Source of the DNA: Dermatemys mawii
Lineage: Eukaryota > Chordata > Testudines > Dermatemydidae
Assembly (NCBI GenBank): GCA_007922305.1
Contig: ML677328.1
Coordinates: 8,728,620 to 8,792,619, forward strand
Direction of reading: 5' to 3'
DNA length: 64,000 nt
Shown one piece after another: positions 11,988-23,158 of this stretch; position 1 is the stretch's first letter; every line of letters starts with the position of its first letter. Under the pieces are notes generated by a model. It searched no databases. It was given only the letters and a program-made list of their open reading frames with translations, and was not told the DNA's origin. The position numbers and the translations under genes were made by a program.

Positions 11988-12908
11988 AACATGACAAGAT
12001 GGGAGTTGCCATACACACTCTAAGAGGCTAATTAATTAAGGGGAATTATCATCAGGAGAAAAAAAAATGTATGGCTCATTTCGACCAGTTGACAAGAAGG
12101 TGTGAGTAACAGTAGGAGAAAACTAGCATGGGAAAAATAGATTTTAGTTTGTGTAATGACCCCCAGCCACTTCCAGACTTTAGTCAAACCTAATTTAATG
12201 GTATCCAGTTTGCAAATTAATTACAGTTCGGCAGTTTCTTGTTGGAGTCTGTTTCTGAAGGTTTTTTTTTGTTGAAGAATTGCCCCTTTTAGGTCTGGTC
12301 ACTATTATTCTGTGACCAGAGACACTGAAGTATTTTCCTACTGGTTTTTGAACGTTATAATTCCTGATGTCAGCTTTGTGTCTACTTATTCTTTTATGTA
12401 GAGACTGTCCGGTTTTGCAAAGTTACATGGCAGAGGGGCATTGCTTGCACACGATGGCATATATCACATTGGTAGATGTGCAGGTAAACAAGTCCCTGAT
12501 GGAGTGGCTGATGTGATTAGATCCTATGATGGTGTCACATGAATAAGAATGTGGACTTTGTTGCAAGGATAGGTTCCTGGGTTAGTATTTTTGTTGCATG
12601 GTGTGTGGCTGTTGGCAAGTATTTGCTTCAGGTTAGGGGCTGTCTGTAAGTGAGGACTGGCCTGTCTTTCAAAGTCTGTGAGAGTGAGGGATTGTCTTTC
12701 AAGATATATTGTATATCTTTGATGACGAGCTGGAGAGGTTTTAGTTGGGGGCTGAAGGCAATTGCTAGTGGTGCTCTGTTACTTTCTTTGCTGTGCCTGT
12801 CCTGTAGAAGGTGACTTCTGGGTACAAAAGCATATGTACACAAAAAATGGGACAGAAAGGTGGGGAAAGGTCATATGGTTAAGATTTTGAACTATGAATC
12901 AGCAGATA

Positions 12909-13114
12909 CAAGTATGTCGCATCTTAGGCACATTTAATTTACACGATTTCCGCTTTACGCAGTTGGCTAAAAAGGGGAGAAAAAAATAAAAAAAACTTTC
13001 TATATGGATGGCGATTTCACCCGCCATTGAACTTAAAGGGTTTCGGCTATACGCGGTTTCTGCTTTACGCAGTAACCGCAGAACGGAACCCTTGCACAAG
13101 ATGCGACATGCCTG
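12909..13114 (+). mobile_element. TA-flanked MITE, family M, copy 1 (206 bp)
   Basis: TIRs: left 'caagtatgtcgcatcttagg' and reverse complement of the right end 'caggcatgtcgcatcttgtg'. TA duplications flank at 12907-12908 and 13115-13116, consistent with Tc1/mariner-type transposition. Internal 'cgctttacgcag' repeats and 'gaacggaaccc' match a second, oppositely oriented copy at 47118-47335. No coding capacity. Confidence 0.85.
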
Positions 13115-13635
13115 TACAGGTTCAGTTACTCACTCCATGCATAAGCTTTACACATGAAAGCAAAATACAGATTCCCCAAATAGGAACAGGAAGTGAGATC
13201 CAGTGGAGGAGAGTTCTGGAGAGATGCAAGGTGGTCCTCAGAATCAGAAGGAGGGTCTGGAGTAAGCTAGACATATCTAAATTTTCAAAGAAGGTTAAAA
13301 GTTAAGTAAGAGGAGATACACATTGGAACATATTGTTTTAATCTTACTTCTCTCTGCTTAAGTTTCTATGAACAACTAAATCATACTGGTCTTTGATAAA
13401 GCAGTCATGAGTCACTAAATTTCATACTTGTCATGAGTTCCCAGAGAGGATTCCACAGCCCGACCCAAACCCACTTGGGCAATCTAGAAAAAATAGGGTG
13501 TTAAATAGGGGATGTTGTAGGTCAGTGATCCCATGTAACATGGGGTGAACTAAAGGATACTACTCTGGGAGAAGTGTAGGTTGAGGCATGACACTTGGGA
13601 GTGCCCATGGAGAGACAGAGAGAGATCACAGGAGT
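13115..13635. other. Unassigned non-coding DNA
   Basis: Frames through 13027-13305 read partly through the adjacent MITE and are not genes. Nothing else recognised. Confidence 0.4.
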
Positions 13636-13639
13636 CCTA

Positions 13640-13705
13640 ACACCCACCTCATAGGCCTGTAGTGAGGATAAATTCTCTGTTTATGAGATGTTCAGATACT
13701 ATGAA
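13640..13705 (+). repeat. MIR-like SINE fragment
   Basis: The string 'cacctcataggcctgtagtg' followed by 'aggataaattc' and 'gatgttcagatactatg' resembles the 3' part of amniote MIR/CORE-SINEs. Short and diverged. Confidence 0.45.
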
Positions 13706-15196
13706 CAGATTTATAGATTAGAGTCATAGAACTCTTCAAACACTTATTATAAGACGGGGGCCCTGCCACAATGAGTTCACAGTCTACCTCAGGCTCTGAT
13801 GCCAAATAAGTTTACCCTTGAGGTACATGAAGCATTGGTGTTAATATAAGCATTGGAAGTCTATGCAAAAATCAGTCAGATTTAAAGAATAGCATAAAGA
13901 AGCAGAGATAGGGTATTCTGCACCAGAACTGAGAGGTAACCCCCAGCATAAAGACTGGCCTTGAAGAAGCCACAAAAGCATGGAAAAGAAAAGAAAGAAA
14001 GAATACTGTGGTCTAAAAGGAGCAAGAGAGGAGTTGGTGGAATTGGGTGACTAATACGGATACTCAAGTCACTTCAGTAGAAATTATTTCTATAGAAAAC
14101 AAATGCTACTGTGCCTACGTGATGTCCAGTTAAGGGAGAACATTCAGGCAATGCAGCTTTGGATTCATGAGTGATAGCCCTGGAAGCCTAAATCTGCACC
14201 TGCTCAGTGGTCCGGACCACCACGGTGACTATTGATGAACATGCTTTCAGAGGAGAAAGAATTGTTCCGTTTAAAATGGTCTCATTCAAGAATGTGCAAC
14301 CAGATGCTTAAAACATAGATGGGATACTTTTAATTAACAAAGTATAAACGTGTTCTGTGTCATCAGGAACATACTTATAGTATAATACTGATTTGTGATT
14401 CTCTCTATTAAATAGATTAGAACAAGGGCTCATTCTTTAACTAGGTCCACAAAGTAATCAGTCACAAAGCTATTTGAGCTATGTTATCCAGCACTCATGA
14501 TTACTCCTGTATTGACTGTTCAAAATTATTCTGTTATAAAATATCAGCTTGGTTATTGGCCAGATGGAAAGTAAATCCCTGGATATAGATCTACATAAAA
14601 ATGCCACTGGCTACCAAAGAATCACATGCTTTAGCACTCACAAAGATTGTTAAATATAGCCAGTATCCAGGCTACAGCTCCCACAGAAACAGATTTGCTG
14701 AAAAAGAGCTAGAGGATGAATGAGAGAACTATTCGCGGAGTCCTGCCCTCCCTTTCGGTAGCACTGCCAGGGATTGCTCACTTTCATTACTTGTGCTGCT
14801 GCTGTCATTTCTCACTTTCAGAATTAGCATCAAGAGTACTAATTACAGAAGGGAGAACACAGTAGTCTGGGATAATAAATGCTGAAGGAAATTCTCAGCT
14901 CCATCAAAGTAGGGCAGAGAGGACACAGGGATTTGTTTCTTATATTTAATGCCCAATTAGTAAGATAGGTTTAAGATTAAGGCTGCATCTCAAACGCAGT
15001 TCAACATAATTAACATTCATATTGTGATAGCAACTATAAACCAGCAAGACTGGGATCCCATTGTACCAGATGCTGTACAGGTAAATGATAAATGACAAAC
15101 CCAGCATTACTTGACAAATAAAAGTATGTTTATAAAGAGGGTGGTGTCCTGTGCATGGTTAAAACCAATATTTTCCAGTAAAAGCTTAGTGTTAGG
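13706..15196. other. Unassigned non-coding DNA
   Basis: AT-rich, no element recognised. A pyrimidine tract followed by AG near 14820 lacks an open frame downstream, so I do not call an exon. Confidence 0.4.
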
Positions 15197-15510
15197 AGGA
15201 GGTTACTCACCTGTGCAGTAACTGACATTCTTGAGAATGAGTGGCCCTGTGAGTGCTCCACTGTAGGTGTCGGTGGACGCCTGAGCCATTGTTCAAAGAT
15301 TTTTACAGCAGTACCCGCATTGGTTGCACATGTGCGGAGCCTGCTGCACATACCAGTCTCGTCTTAATAGCGCGCATGTGCGGTTGAAATCCTCAGTTCC
15401 TTCTCTACAACGGAGGCCGCGCCTGCTTTGAAGTAGAGGGGAGGAAGGCGGGTAGTGGAGCGCCCCCAGGGACACTCATCTGGAAGAATGTCAGAGATGA
15501 GTAACCTCCT
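15197..15510. mobile_element. MITE with about 60-bp imperfect terminal inverted repeats
   Basis: The left end 'aggaggttactcacctgtgc' and the right end (reverse complement 'aggaggttactcatctctga') begin an alignable inverted pair of about 60 bp. It includes 'ctgacattctt', 'atgagtg(g/t)ccctg' and 'gctccact', with one 9-base gap. The interior is GC-rich with CpG ('gcgcgcatgtgcgg'). A third partial copy of the end motif follows at about 15515-15550 ('gaggtgtccctatgggtgct'). By recall this is an abundant turtle family. No coding. Superfamily undetermined. Confidence 0.75.
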
Positions 15511-15596
15511 CTCCCTCTTCGTGAGGTGTCCCTATGGGTGCTCCACTATAGATAACTGAAAAGCAGTGTATCTCAAGGAGTTAGGAACTGCACATC

Positions 15597-15766
15597 TGGA
15601 AGGAATGCAGTAGATAGAACAGCTCTGCCCAGGGTGATGGGTCCCTTTGAAATCATCCTGTGAAATCAAAAGCAAAATGCCCCACCAACACTGTCAGGTG
15701 CTTTCACAGGGACCCATCACTGATATGCGTGTGGGCAGAGCTGTTCTATCTACTGCATTCCTTCCA
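15597..15766. repeat. Hairpin locus: perfect 35-bp inverted repeat plus inner arms
   Basis: Arm 1 is 15597-15631 and arm 2 is 15732-15766; they are exact reverse complements over 35 bases, starting 'tggaaggaatgcagtagata'. After an 8-base asymmetric bulge the pairing resumes: 'gtgatgggtcccttt' near 15634-15649 pairs with 'agggacccatcac' near 15708-15720, leaving a loop of about 55 bases. Such a perfect match implies a recent origin or constraint. It sits just after a MITE and just before a 26-bp direct repeat. Confidence 0.92.
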
Positions 15767-15775
15767 TATCAGGGA

Positions 15776-15840
15776 CAGTATAGCCTCATCCTGTGTGGAT
15801 ATGGGTTAGCCTCTCAGTATAGCCTCATCCTGTGTGGATA
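15776..15840. repeat. 26-bp direct repeat, period 39
   Basis: The string 'cagtatagcctcatcctgtg' plus 'tggata' occurs at 15776-15801 and again at 15815-15840, separated by 'tgggttagcctct'. The copies are identical, adjacent to the 35-bp hairpin. Confidence 0.9.
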
Positions 15841-17845
15841 CAGGTTCAAGAAGGGATGGGGAAGCATGCGTAACATGGTTTATCAAATTGTGGAGTAACA
15901 GCTTGTTGTTGTCTCTCATTCATAGCCATATATACTGGTGATGGTGAGGTGAATTGTACCTTGTTTAGATAAAGTTTGAACCTAACAGTAGCCCCATTAA
16001 CTCCTCATCATTCTAGATTATTGCACCACCACTCTACTTCAGACATGCTTAATGACTGGAAGGATACTGCAGAAAAGTTAAGAGACTCCCCAACCAGCAT
16101 GGATGGAAAGATGCACATGGCACTTTCTAGGGGGTAATTTCTTTCAGTGTACCCAACTATCATGTAGGTTTGCTATTAGAACATAGAAGGAGGTAAAGGG
16201 TCACAGGTAGAAAAAGCAACTAGCTTGTCTCATCTCAGGGGGGAAAAAGTCAAGTTTACAAGAACTAGTTGTCTCCCACATACATGTCTACTGGAAATCT
16301 AGGAAAAATACTCTCTCTGGTTGGTGGTTTCATCAGTGATGAGTAATATTTTTTTTACATGTCTGCCATGATCACACATTTGTGGACACATCAATGAATG
16401 GACCTGAGCATCCTCAACTCCCAACTGCTAGTCGACCATAATGGCTATTCAGCAGGACTAAGTAAGGAGGGAAAATGAGCATGTCCTGAAAATATCATCA
16501 ATGATGCCTTGGAAGTTGATCTTCAGATTAAATTTTTCATTTAACACCTCTCTTCCCCTTCACTCACACACACAGAAACACACACCTCTGCCTTGGGGTG
16601 GTTTTCAAAATGTATGTATAAAAAAAATGGAAACATTAGCCAGCCGCTTATTAAATGTACTCAGTACATTAAAAATATTCTTTAATAAGAGCTTGAAACT
16701 AGTATGGATGTAACTTAATGATGAAATGAAATCTCTTTCACATTGGTTGCTATTTAATAATTATAATGAAGGATGACCACCGGCATTGAGGTTATGACAG
16801 GTTCCATTCTAATCTCCTATTTTCAAGTTGTTCCTAACTTTCTACAATTTTCAACATTCAGAAATAATTTTTCCAGGCTTAAGCCCTGATCCTGCAAGAC
16901 ACTCTGTATGGAAGACAGGGGACTCTTCTGAGACATACCACACAAAAAAAGCTTAAACAGAAAAAAACATTCAGCTGAAAATGAGAAAATGTAGAGTTTT
17001 ATTTTTTTATTAAGAGGGAAAGTAACCTTTTTTAAATCTTTAACTGTGTAAATAGAGGATAGAAAATTGAGGCGAAATGCCTTTGAATGTCTAATTGAAA
17101 ACTGGTTTTGATTTGAATGAGATGAGATCATTTGAAAAAGGCACTATCTGCAGGCATGTCTGAACAAAATTTTTATGCTAAGCTTCTAAAATGCATAGCT
17201 ACAGAATGCTGCTCTGCATGTAAGTGTGAGCCTAACCTAGCTATGTGGGGAAAATTGTATTGAAGACGTGCACTGATTTTTTAGCCTTCTGGCTACTCTG
17301 CAAAGTTCCTCTCTCCTCCAGGCAAAAGCTGACTCTTCCATTACAATAATGAGGTGAATGTCTTCAAATATGTTATTTTTTTAAAATTTATTTATTGGAT
17401 TTTTAGGAGGGGATTTTTCTTTTTTAATGTGAATGGACCCAGAGGATAGTTTATTTTATTTCTTGTTTTTATTCCACGGTTTGCATTCTAATTCTTGCAT
17501 GCAACACAGAACCACAGACAGATGCTGTATTCACTGAAATACCTCAGTTGAGCGCAACAAAGGAAAAAAATGGGAGCAACTGCTGCCTCTCTCACTGAAT
17601 TGGGAGTTGCTTCTGCATCTTTCCAAATCAACTCACATAATTTGAAGTTCACAGATGAACATGATCTGATATATGGTAAATATAATGGCAAAGTGCTGCA
17701 GGATCCATCGCAGGAATTAACTGGGCCATACATTAATCTGGAATGTTATGAATGGTAGGGGAAGTGGCATAGGATGGATTATTCTCAGAATTTTACCTCC
17801 AATTTTCCTGTGATTAAAATCATAACCTTAATGTTGCCACAACAG
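15841..17845. other. AT-rich DNA; one palindromic MITE remnant
   Basis: No gene seen. A short stretch at about 16865-16915 ('ccctgatcctgcaagacac') resembles the palindromic 'gatcctgcaaa' MITE group also seen elsewhere in this window. Frames at 17488-17758 on both strands show no splice context or recognisable domain. Confidence 0.4.
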
Positions 17846-17905
17846 TCTTAAGTTGCATTTATATAGCACATAACCCAAAGGAACCTGCATTACAATTATA
17901 ATTTT
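17846..17905 (-). repeat. SINE-like 3'-end fragment
   Basis: 'tgcatttatatagcacataa' followed by 'cccaaagg' resembles the reverse complement of the amniote SINE tail 'gatcctttgagatgaaagg...tatata', also seen in sense at 62745-62800. Diverged; class uncertain. Confidence 0.4.
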
Positions 17906-20385
17906 GCTTTAGTCTAGTTAGATAATAGGATTAGGATTATGGGATGTCTTTCTTTACAGAGGACCATAGATCTTCTCCCATAGAAGAAAAAATACAAGAA
18001 AGGATAGTTATAATTTGTAGGATAATCTCGGTATTGAAAGATCACAAGTAGTGATTTGGTTTAATTTCACAATGTAATGTGAAAGCCAGTAGCATACAGA
18101 AGATCATTAACTAGCCCAAAGTCTTAGTGCTTGTAACTCTGTTGTTTAGTTCCACCTCTGTTCTCTTCATGGGAGCAGAGAGGTGGGAAGGATTATGATC
18201 GCACTGGCCACAGTTATACATTGCTTGTCATCAAAAGCCAATATTACATGCTGACAGTATTTGGAAAGGCTACAGCTTGTAAACCCACTCACTCACATTA
18301 CTGCTGGAACAATATTGCTTTCTCTTGGAGTGAGTCAGGAAGCAATAACAGAAAAACTGTTGCATTTTATATTACTTTATTTCTACTTAATGGCATTGGC
18401 TGAGAGATGTATTTGACTTTCTCTTCTCTCTGACCTCAAAATGTACATGAATTCCAGAACAAACTGTTTTCAAAAGTGAATGGAAATGAAAGAAGGTGCC
18501 AGTGATAAATAGCTGCAGTCAAAACATGCTGATTTTATTGCAAGTATCTTGTACCATTTTCACAGCGTAAAATGAAGTAACATTTAAGTCTACTTATTGG
18601 AACAACATTGACTGACTATTTGGCTCTTTTACACGCCAGTTCTAGGTATTCAAACACCATCTTCTTTTAAAAGTTAATACACTATAATGCAATTGGCATA
18701 ACTCTATTTGGGTTAGTGGAGCTCTGCTGATTCATATCAGCTGAGGATCTAGTCCTAAATGATTAGATTAACTATATAGGGCTAGTTTCTCACCCTTACT
18801 CCTTCTGAGTAGTACTTTGCTCTGCAAGTAGTCTCATTGATCTCAAGACTACTGGAAAGGACTGACAAATTCACTGGGTCTATAACAGAATCTAGCCATT
18901 GATGAGAAGTTTAACATTTAATACACTGAATTTTGTTTCTGCAGTGTGGGTTCAATTCTTGGTCCTGATTCTATGCCCTCAGCTCCAACAGCACAAAGAC
19001 ACTTAAAAACACCTTAACCAGGCAGCTGTGGATTCCCCTCAGATTAGAGGTGATGTTAGTGGGAGGGGAGGGACAGTGCCATCAGGCTACTCCCACTGGT
19101 GCGGATTAGAGAAGCTGTTCACCTGCAATAATTCAGGACTGTTTGGGGTCTCACACACTGGGACAAGGTAAATGAAAACTGAACAATCAGCCGCACCAAG
19201 CTTAGGATCTGTGTGTGTGCGCTATTGTCCCAGTTTCCATTAAATCCCTACTCCTTTACTAAGAGAAGAGTGGATGCAAACACAAAGTATAGTATTTTAG
19301 TGCATTTTATGCAAAAATATTTATACTCTCAAGGAAGTATTTGGCTTGTCAAGGCACAGCAAATCTTACAGCCCATAGAAGCAGGACTTCCATTTTCAGA
19401 ATTCCAGCAAAAACCACCATATTTGAACCATTTTAGTCAACCATCATCCCTCTCTCTTGCCCACTCTTCTCCTGGTACCTGAAGCCACTATTCAAGCAAC
19501 TCCTCAGTATATGTTCTTTAGTTTTGTGCCCAAGCACAGCAAAGATGGTTTGGGTTAAGGCTGTCATTCAGTCTTCACTCTATTCACATAGCTGGGGGAA
19601 ACCCAAACCAATTGCATCAAGGAGTCAATGTATTTGTCTAAGCAAAAACACCCATCCATTCTCACTTATTATATGAGGGAAAGGAACACTCCCTCTGTGC
19701 CATGATAAAGTCTGCTCAAGTACAGTTTTCCAAAACACTTTTAGCAATAATCAGCTGGATTTAGCTACAGATGTTGACCATCCTAGCCCCACTGTAGCTT
19801 TCTCATTTCTATAGAGTTATTTGTTTTATTTCTTTACCACTTTTGGCCCAATAGTACATTTTACAAATTATTTTCTTTCATAATTAAAGTTCCTAAACAT
19901 ATTTAGTATCAGAATGATCTGATATCAGATTTAAGTATTTCACAATAGATCTGCTGTAAAACTGTTTTTTCGCCAGAGGACTTAATGATGGTAGATTAGT
20001 AAACCGATGTACAAAAGCATAAGTTAGATAGAAACACGAAGTTAGCAGAAATCAAAGGAAAATATCGAAGATACCATATACAAACATAGCACAACCTTAG
20101 TAGATTGAAACAAACGAAGAAAAAGGTTTGTTTTTTAAAGCTGGTTTAGACCTCTAACCTTGATCATCAGAAAAAAAATTATCCTCCTACAAGCAAAACA
20201 TTTTATTTTCACAGTGTCTTCTCAAGTGCATGCAATGATGTTACTGTCTTCTCAGAAGAATGCTAAGATATCAGCTGGTACCAATTTAATAAAAGGGAAG
20301 TGCTATTTCAGGGCACCTCACAGAAAACACAACATAATAAGCCAACGGTCAGAAAAATATTTATTCTACAATTAATTCACCTTAC
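17906..20385. other. Presumed intron or intergenic DNA
   Basis: Mostly unassigned. The interval 18720-18905 resembles old palindromic MITE sequence ('cagctgaggatctagtcc', 'cacccttactccttctgagt', 'actactgg'). If the exon at 20386 is real, this is the intron downstream of it on the minus strand. Confidence 0.4.
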
Positions 20386-20463
20386 CTTGAAAGGCACTGG
20401 CTCTTCAGTAAGTGGGCTAACAGGAAGTGAAGTGGTACTACTGGCAGGACTCATATCTGAACT
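20386..20463 (-). CDS. Probable 78-bp internal coding exon of an unidentified minus-strand gene
   Basis: Read on the minus strand, a pyrimidine tract and AG ('gtttttcttacag') immediately precede 20463, and a good donor ('gtaagg') immediately follows 20386. Between them is a 78-bp segment, 26 codons, open in one frame with both introns in phase 0. The peptide starts SSDMSPASST, continues TSLPVSPL and ends TEEPVPFK. The other two frames contain stops. The composition (Ser/Thr/Pro-rich with two Ser-Pro sites) suggests a disordered, possibly phosphorylated linker in a cytoplasmic or nuclear protein. A length divisible by three with symmetrical phase is the profile of a cassette exon that can be skipped without frameshift. 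I do not recognise the parent protein. No partner exon could be connected with confidence. A chance match cannot be excluded, but both splice sites plus the open frame make this the best coding candidate. Confidence 0.6.
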
Positions 20464-22071
20464 CTGTAAGAAAAACCACATCAGTATTAACACTTAAGTT
20501 TGGGACATGAACATATTGTGTTTTACAGTTAAGCTACTTGATGTTGCTTCCATTTTTCATTTAGAGAAGTAAAAGAAGAAACACCTCATCTGTTAAAACT
20601 AATAATTACTAGCAAGTTATACTATATTCTCTCAAATGGGATAAGAATTTAAATACTTCATTTATGAATAAATTACATCCCCATGCACACATTTTGACTT
20701 AACGCCCAATAGAATGAATAAACTATTAAGATATGCACACAGATATATATGTTTTTAGGGGAAAATATCAGGGAACTATTTGGAACAAATGCCCTGACTG
20801 CATACAGAACAAGCCAGAGTGGACAATCTAGACTGACTGCTTTTTTCTTAACTGACAAATAAAAATTAAAGGAAAAATACATGAAGAATGTCAAGGAGGT
20901 TGGTGTAAAGCCCAGGAATAACTAATAATATTGAAATATTGATTAGCTGTTAATATATTAATGAAGTTTACAGATGATGCTAACTTGGGGTATGCTGCTG
21001 GAAAGCAAGAGTTGAAAATACACTTTCAGTAAACTAACGGACAAAAAACACAAGCAATATAAAGTATGCCTGGAGATAACAACAGAAAAATAGAACACAG
21101 GCACTCAATGGAAAGGAAACATTTTAAAACTTTCATGTCATAAATAAAACTTCAAAAAGTAATGGACAGCGAAGCATACACGTTTGCATGTGTAGCCAAA
21201 GTGGCATTTGCTTTCTGTGCAATTCTACTGCATTGTAGAATGATTTGTATATTTATTTTACTTATGCAATATGCCCATTATAGAGCCAGTTCTGTTGCTG
21301 ATATGAATCTGTGTAGCTCCACTGAGCTATCTTATACTTTCTAGGTGAATACTATACAGACATTACCATAATCAATCTAAACTGACACAGTGTCACTAAT
21401 AGCAATAAAAATTCCTTGAGCAAAACAAAAAGACTTCTTGCTCACTCGCCCTCTGGAAGTTTAAGTAAATAAATACAACTGACTTTGCAATATACCCTGA
21501 AAGTCACCAGAAACTAGCTCTTTCAAACCAGGCAAATTCAAGGCGATGGCCTTCTAATGAGTTTCTTATCCCAAAACGTACAAATGAGGACTGCCAAACT
21601 GCGTGTTCCAAAATTATCTTAACTGCTGAAGACACTATGTTCTTAACATAAATAAAACCTAAACCATAAAGAACTTTTCAACTCAAACCTACCATCCTAA
21701 TTTGCACCTGGAAATGAAATGAAAACCAATGGGGTCTTGATAGCGCAGATATAGAGAAAATTGAAAAAGCAAGCTGATTGCAGCTCATGCAGAATGCAGC
21801 TATTTCTGGATAGTCTTCAAATATAATCTAACAAGTAGGGTCAAAAAAAATCTGATGATACTAGAGCTTCCTTGTCATGAACTTTTCCACAGCTTTTCTA
21901 ACAATCTCAATAATTTTACACTGTTACAAATCCTGGCCAATATCTCTACTACTGTAAATTAATTAAGTAATTTCAATAGTGATATGCCAGTTCACAGCAG
22001 CAGAGAATCAAGTGAGATGGTAAGTAACAAACAGTAGTTTCTTGAGCAGAGACCATTAGATTGACTTCCTA
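20464..22071. other. Presumed intron, AT-rich
   Basis: No repeat or exon recognised. On the minus strand the bases just above 20463 form the polypyrimidine acceptor tract described for the exon. Confidence 0.4.
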
Positions 22072-22330
22072 ACAGGGGAGGCTCTAAGGTTTTTGCCACC
22101 ACAAGCGCGGAAGTTCCACGTCATGCCTGCGGGTGGTACGGTGTACCGGGGATTAGGTGGCATTTCGGCTGTCGTCCCCGCCGCCGAAATGCAACCAAAT
22201 CCACAGCAGCTGCAGACCTCCTGCAGAAACATCGCCCCCTCCCCCCGCCCCGTGGCTTGGATGGTATTTGAGCTCCCCACCCCCCACGGCTTGCCACCCC
22301 AGGAGTGCACTTGGATAGTATTTGAGCAAG
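22072..22330. mobile_element. GC-rich MITE-like repeat fragment
   Basis: The sharp rise in GC and CpG, the start 'aggggaggctctaaggtttt' and 'tgccaccacaagcgcgg', and the internal 'catttcggctgtcgtccccg' resemble a GC-rich turtle repeat whose ends read 'aggggcggctct'. Frames on both strands (22056-22360) are artefacts of the low stop density. The right end is ambiguous. Confidence 0.5.
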
Positions 22331-22429
22331 ACTATTTTGTTTGTGAATTATGATAAACATTGTTTAATGTTAGTCAAGGCTGCTTTCACCAATAAAAAAT
22401 TAGGAAACAAAGTTAAGGATTAAAAAGAT

Positions 22430-22920
22430 TGTGAAGTTGAGCACTCAATTTAGGAAATGTGTAAATGAAGGTTGCCTATGCAAACTTAATTTGGCCCCCT
22501 TGTGTGTATCGTTTTGGCATTTCCTAATTGTTGTCTTTGATGTTGCAACTTTAATAGTGTGCTTTAATATATTTGTGGGTTTTTTGATCTATATGCAAAT
22601 AAAACTTTACCAAAATACTTTACCAAGAGATCTTCCTCTTAACGAAGGATACCCACCCTATATTGCTTTTGTATATGTTGGCATGTATCTTAAGTTACAC
22701 AACTCCTGGCAGCACATTGCATTTGCTGCATAAGTAGTTTCCAAAGCCTGTATAAACTCCAGTAAGGTCTCATTTGATTATGTCATGTAGTGTTGAAATT
22801 CAAAAGTATATGTTGCCTCAAACTACTCTCTAATCAGATCAAAGTGATATCCCTGTTAGGTTTGTTGACATCCTTGTAGTCCTCCATGTGTTTCCTACAC
22901 AATTCTGCTATTTACAATAG
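22430..22920 (+). repeat. Interspersed repeat family X, copy 1
   Basis: The block 'aggttgcctatgcaaactta' with 'atttggccccc' at 22470-22505 recurs as 'aggttgcccaggcaaacttt' with 'atttgcccccccc' at 32396-32427. Further blocks ('ggcagcacattgcatttgct', 'aaggtctcatttgattatg', 'ctccatgtgtttcc') fit a turtle repeat I recall but cannot classify. The 100-residue open frame at 22431-22733 falls inside it and is best treated as a repeat shadow. Confidence 0.55.
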
Positions 22921-23100
22921 TTCAAACTATTTTGTCCAATATTTTGACAGTCAAAATATTTCAGCTTGGAGTAATGCAGAGCCTGGGTATGAGGCAAAAT
23001 AAATCACAGGGGAACAAGGACTCAAAAAGACAAATTCAATTCTGATAATATAATATATGTTTAGTGGTTTAAAAGTAATTTACCAGACCAACAATACAGC

Positions 23101-23158
23101 ATTTTGCAGCATTTACAATATACCAGTAGGGGCATATTGCAAATGCTGCATTTCTTAA
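23101..23158. repeat. Small hairpin, arms about 20 bp
   Basis: 'cattttgcagcatttacaat' at about 23100-23122 is nearly the reverse complement of 'atattgcaaatgctgcattt' at about 23134-23154, with a 12-base loop. Two mismatches. Origin unknown. Confidence 0.75.

Larger units (their letters stand above)
11099..12845 (-). mobile_element. Penelope-like element copy A, 3' part, antisense, interrupted
   Basis: Read on the minus strand from 12845 down to 11099, this is the 3' half of a Penelope-like retroelement (PLE). First comes a linker peptide that stays open at 12843-12628, containing 'LKPLQLVIKDIQYILKDNPS' and 'LTYRQPL', typical of the region between reverse transcriptase and endonuclease. Next (about 12510-12290) is a broken GIY-YIG endonuclease: 'VIYAIVCKQCPSAM', a stop, then 'KTGQSLHKRI' and 'NVQKPVGKYFSVSGH'. 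Last is the 3' untranslated part and a terminal repeat (11220-11099) shared with copies at 33.2 and 39.4 kb. The reverse transcriptase core is absent. A solo LTR (11272-11883) and a CA microsatellite (11900-11985) split the 3' part. Stops and frameshifts make it dead. Confidence 0.85.

Noticed and set aside
11786..12031. Frames with His-Thr or Val-Cys repeats
   Set aside because: Pure translation of the CA microsatellite and flanking LTR/PLE sequence.
22056..22360. Possible CpG-island promoter
   Set aside because: The GC and CpG peak is explained by a GC-rich mobile element; no TATA, no downstream exon and no transcript evidence.
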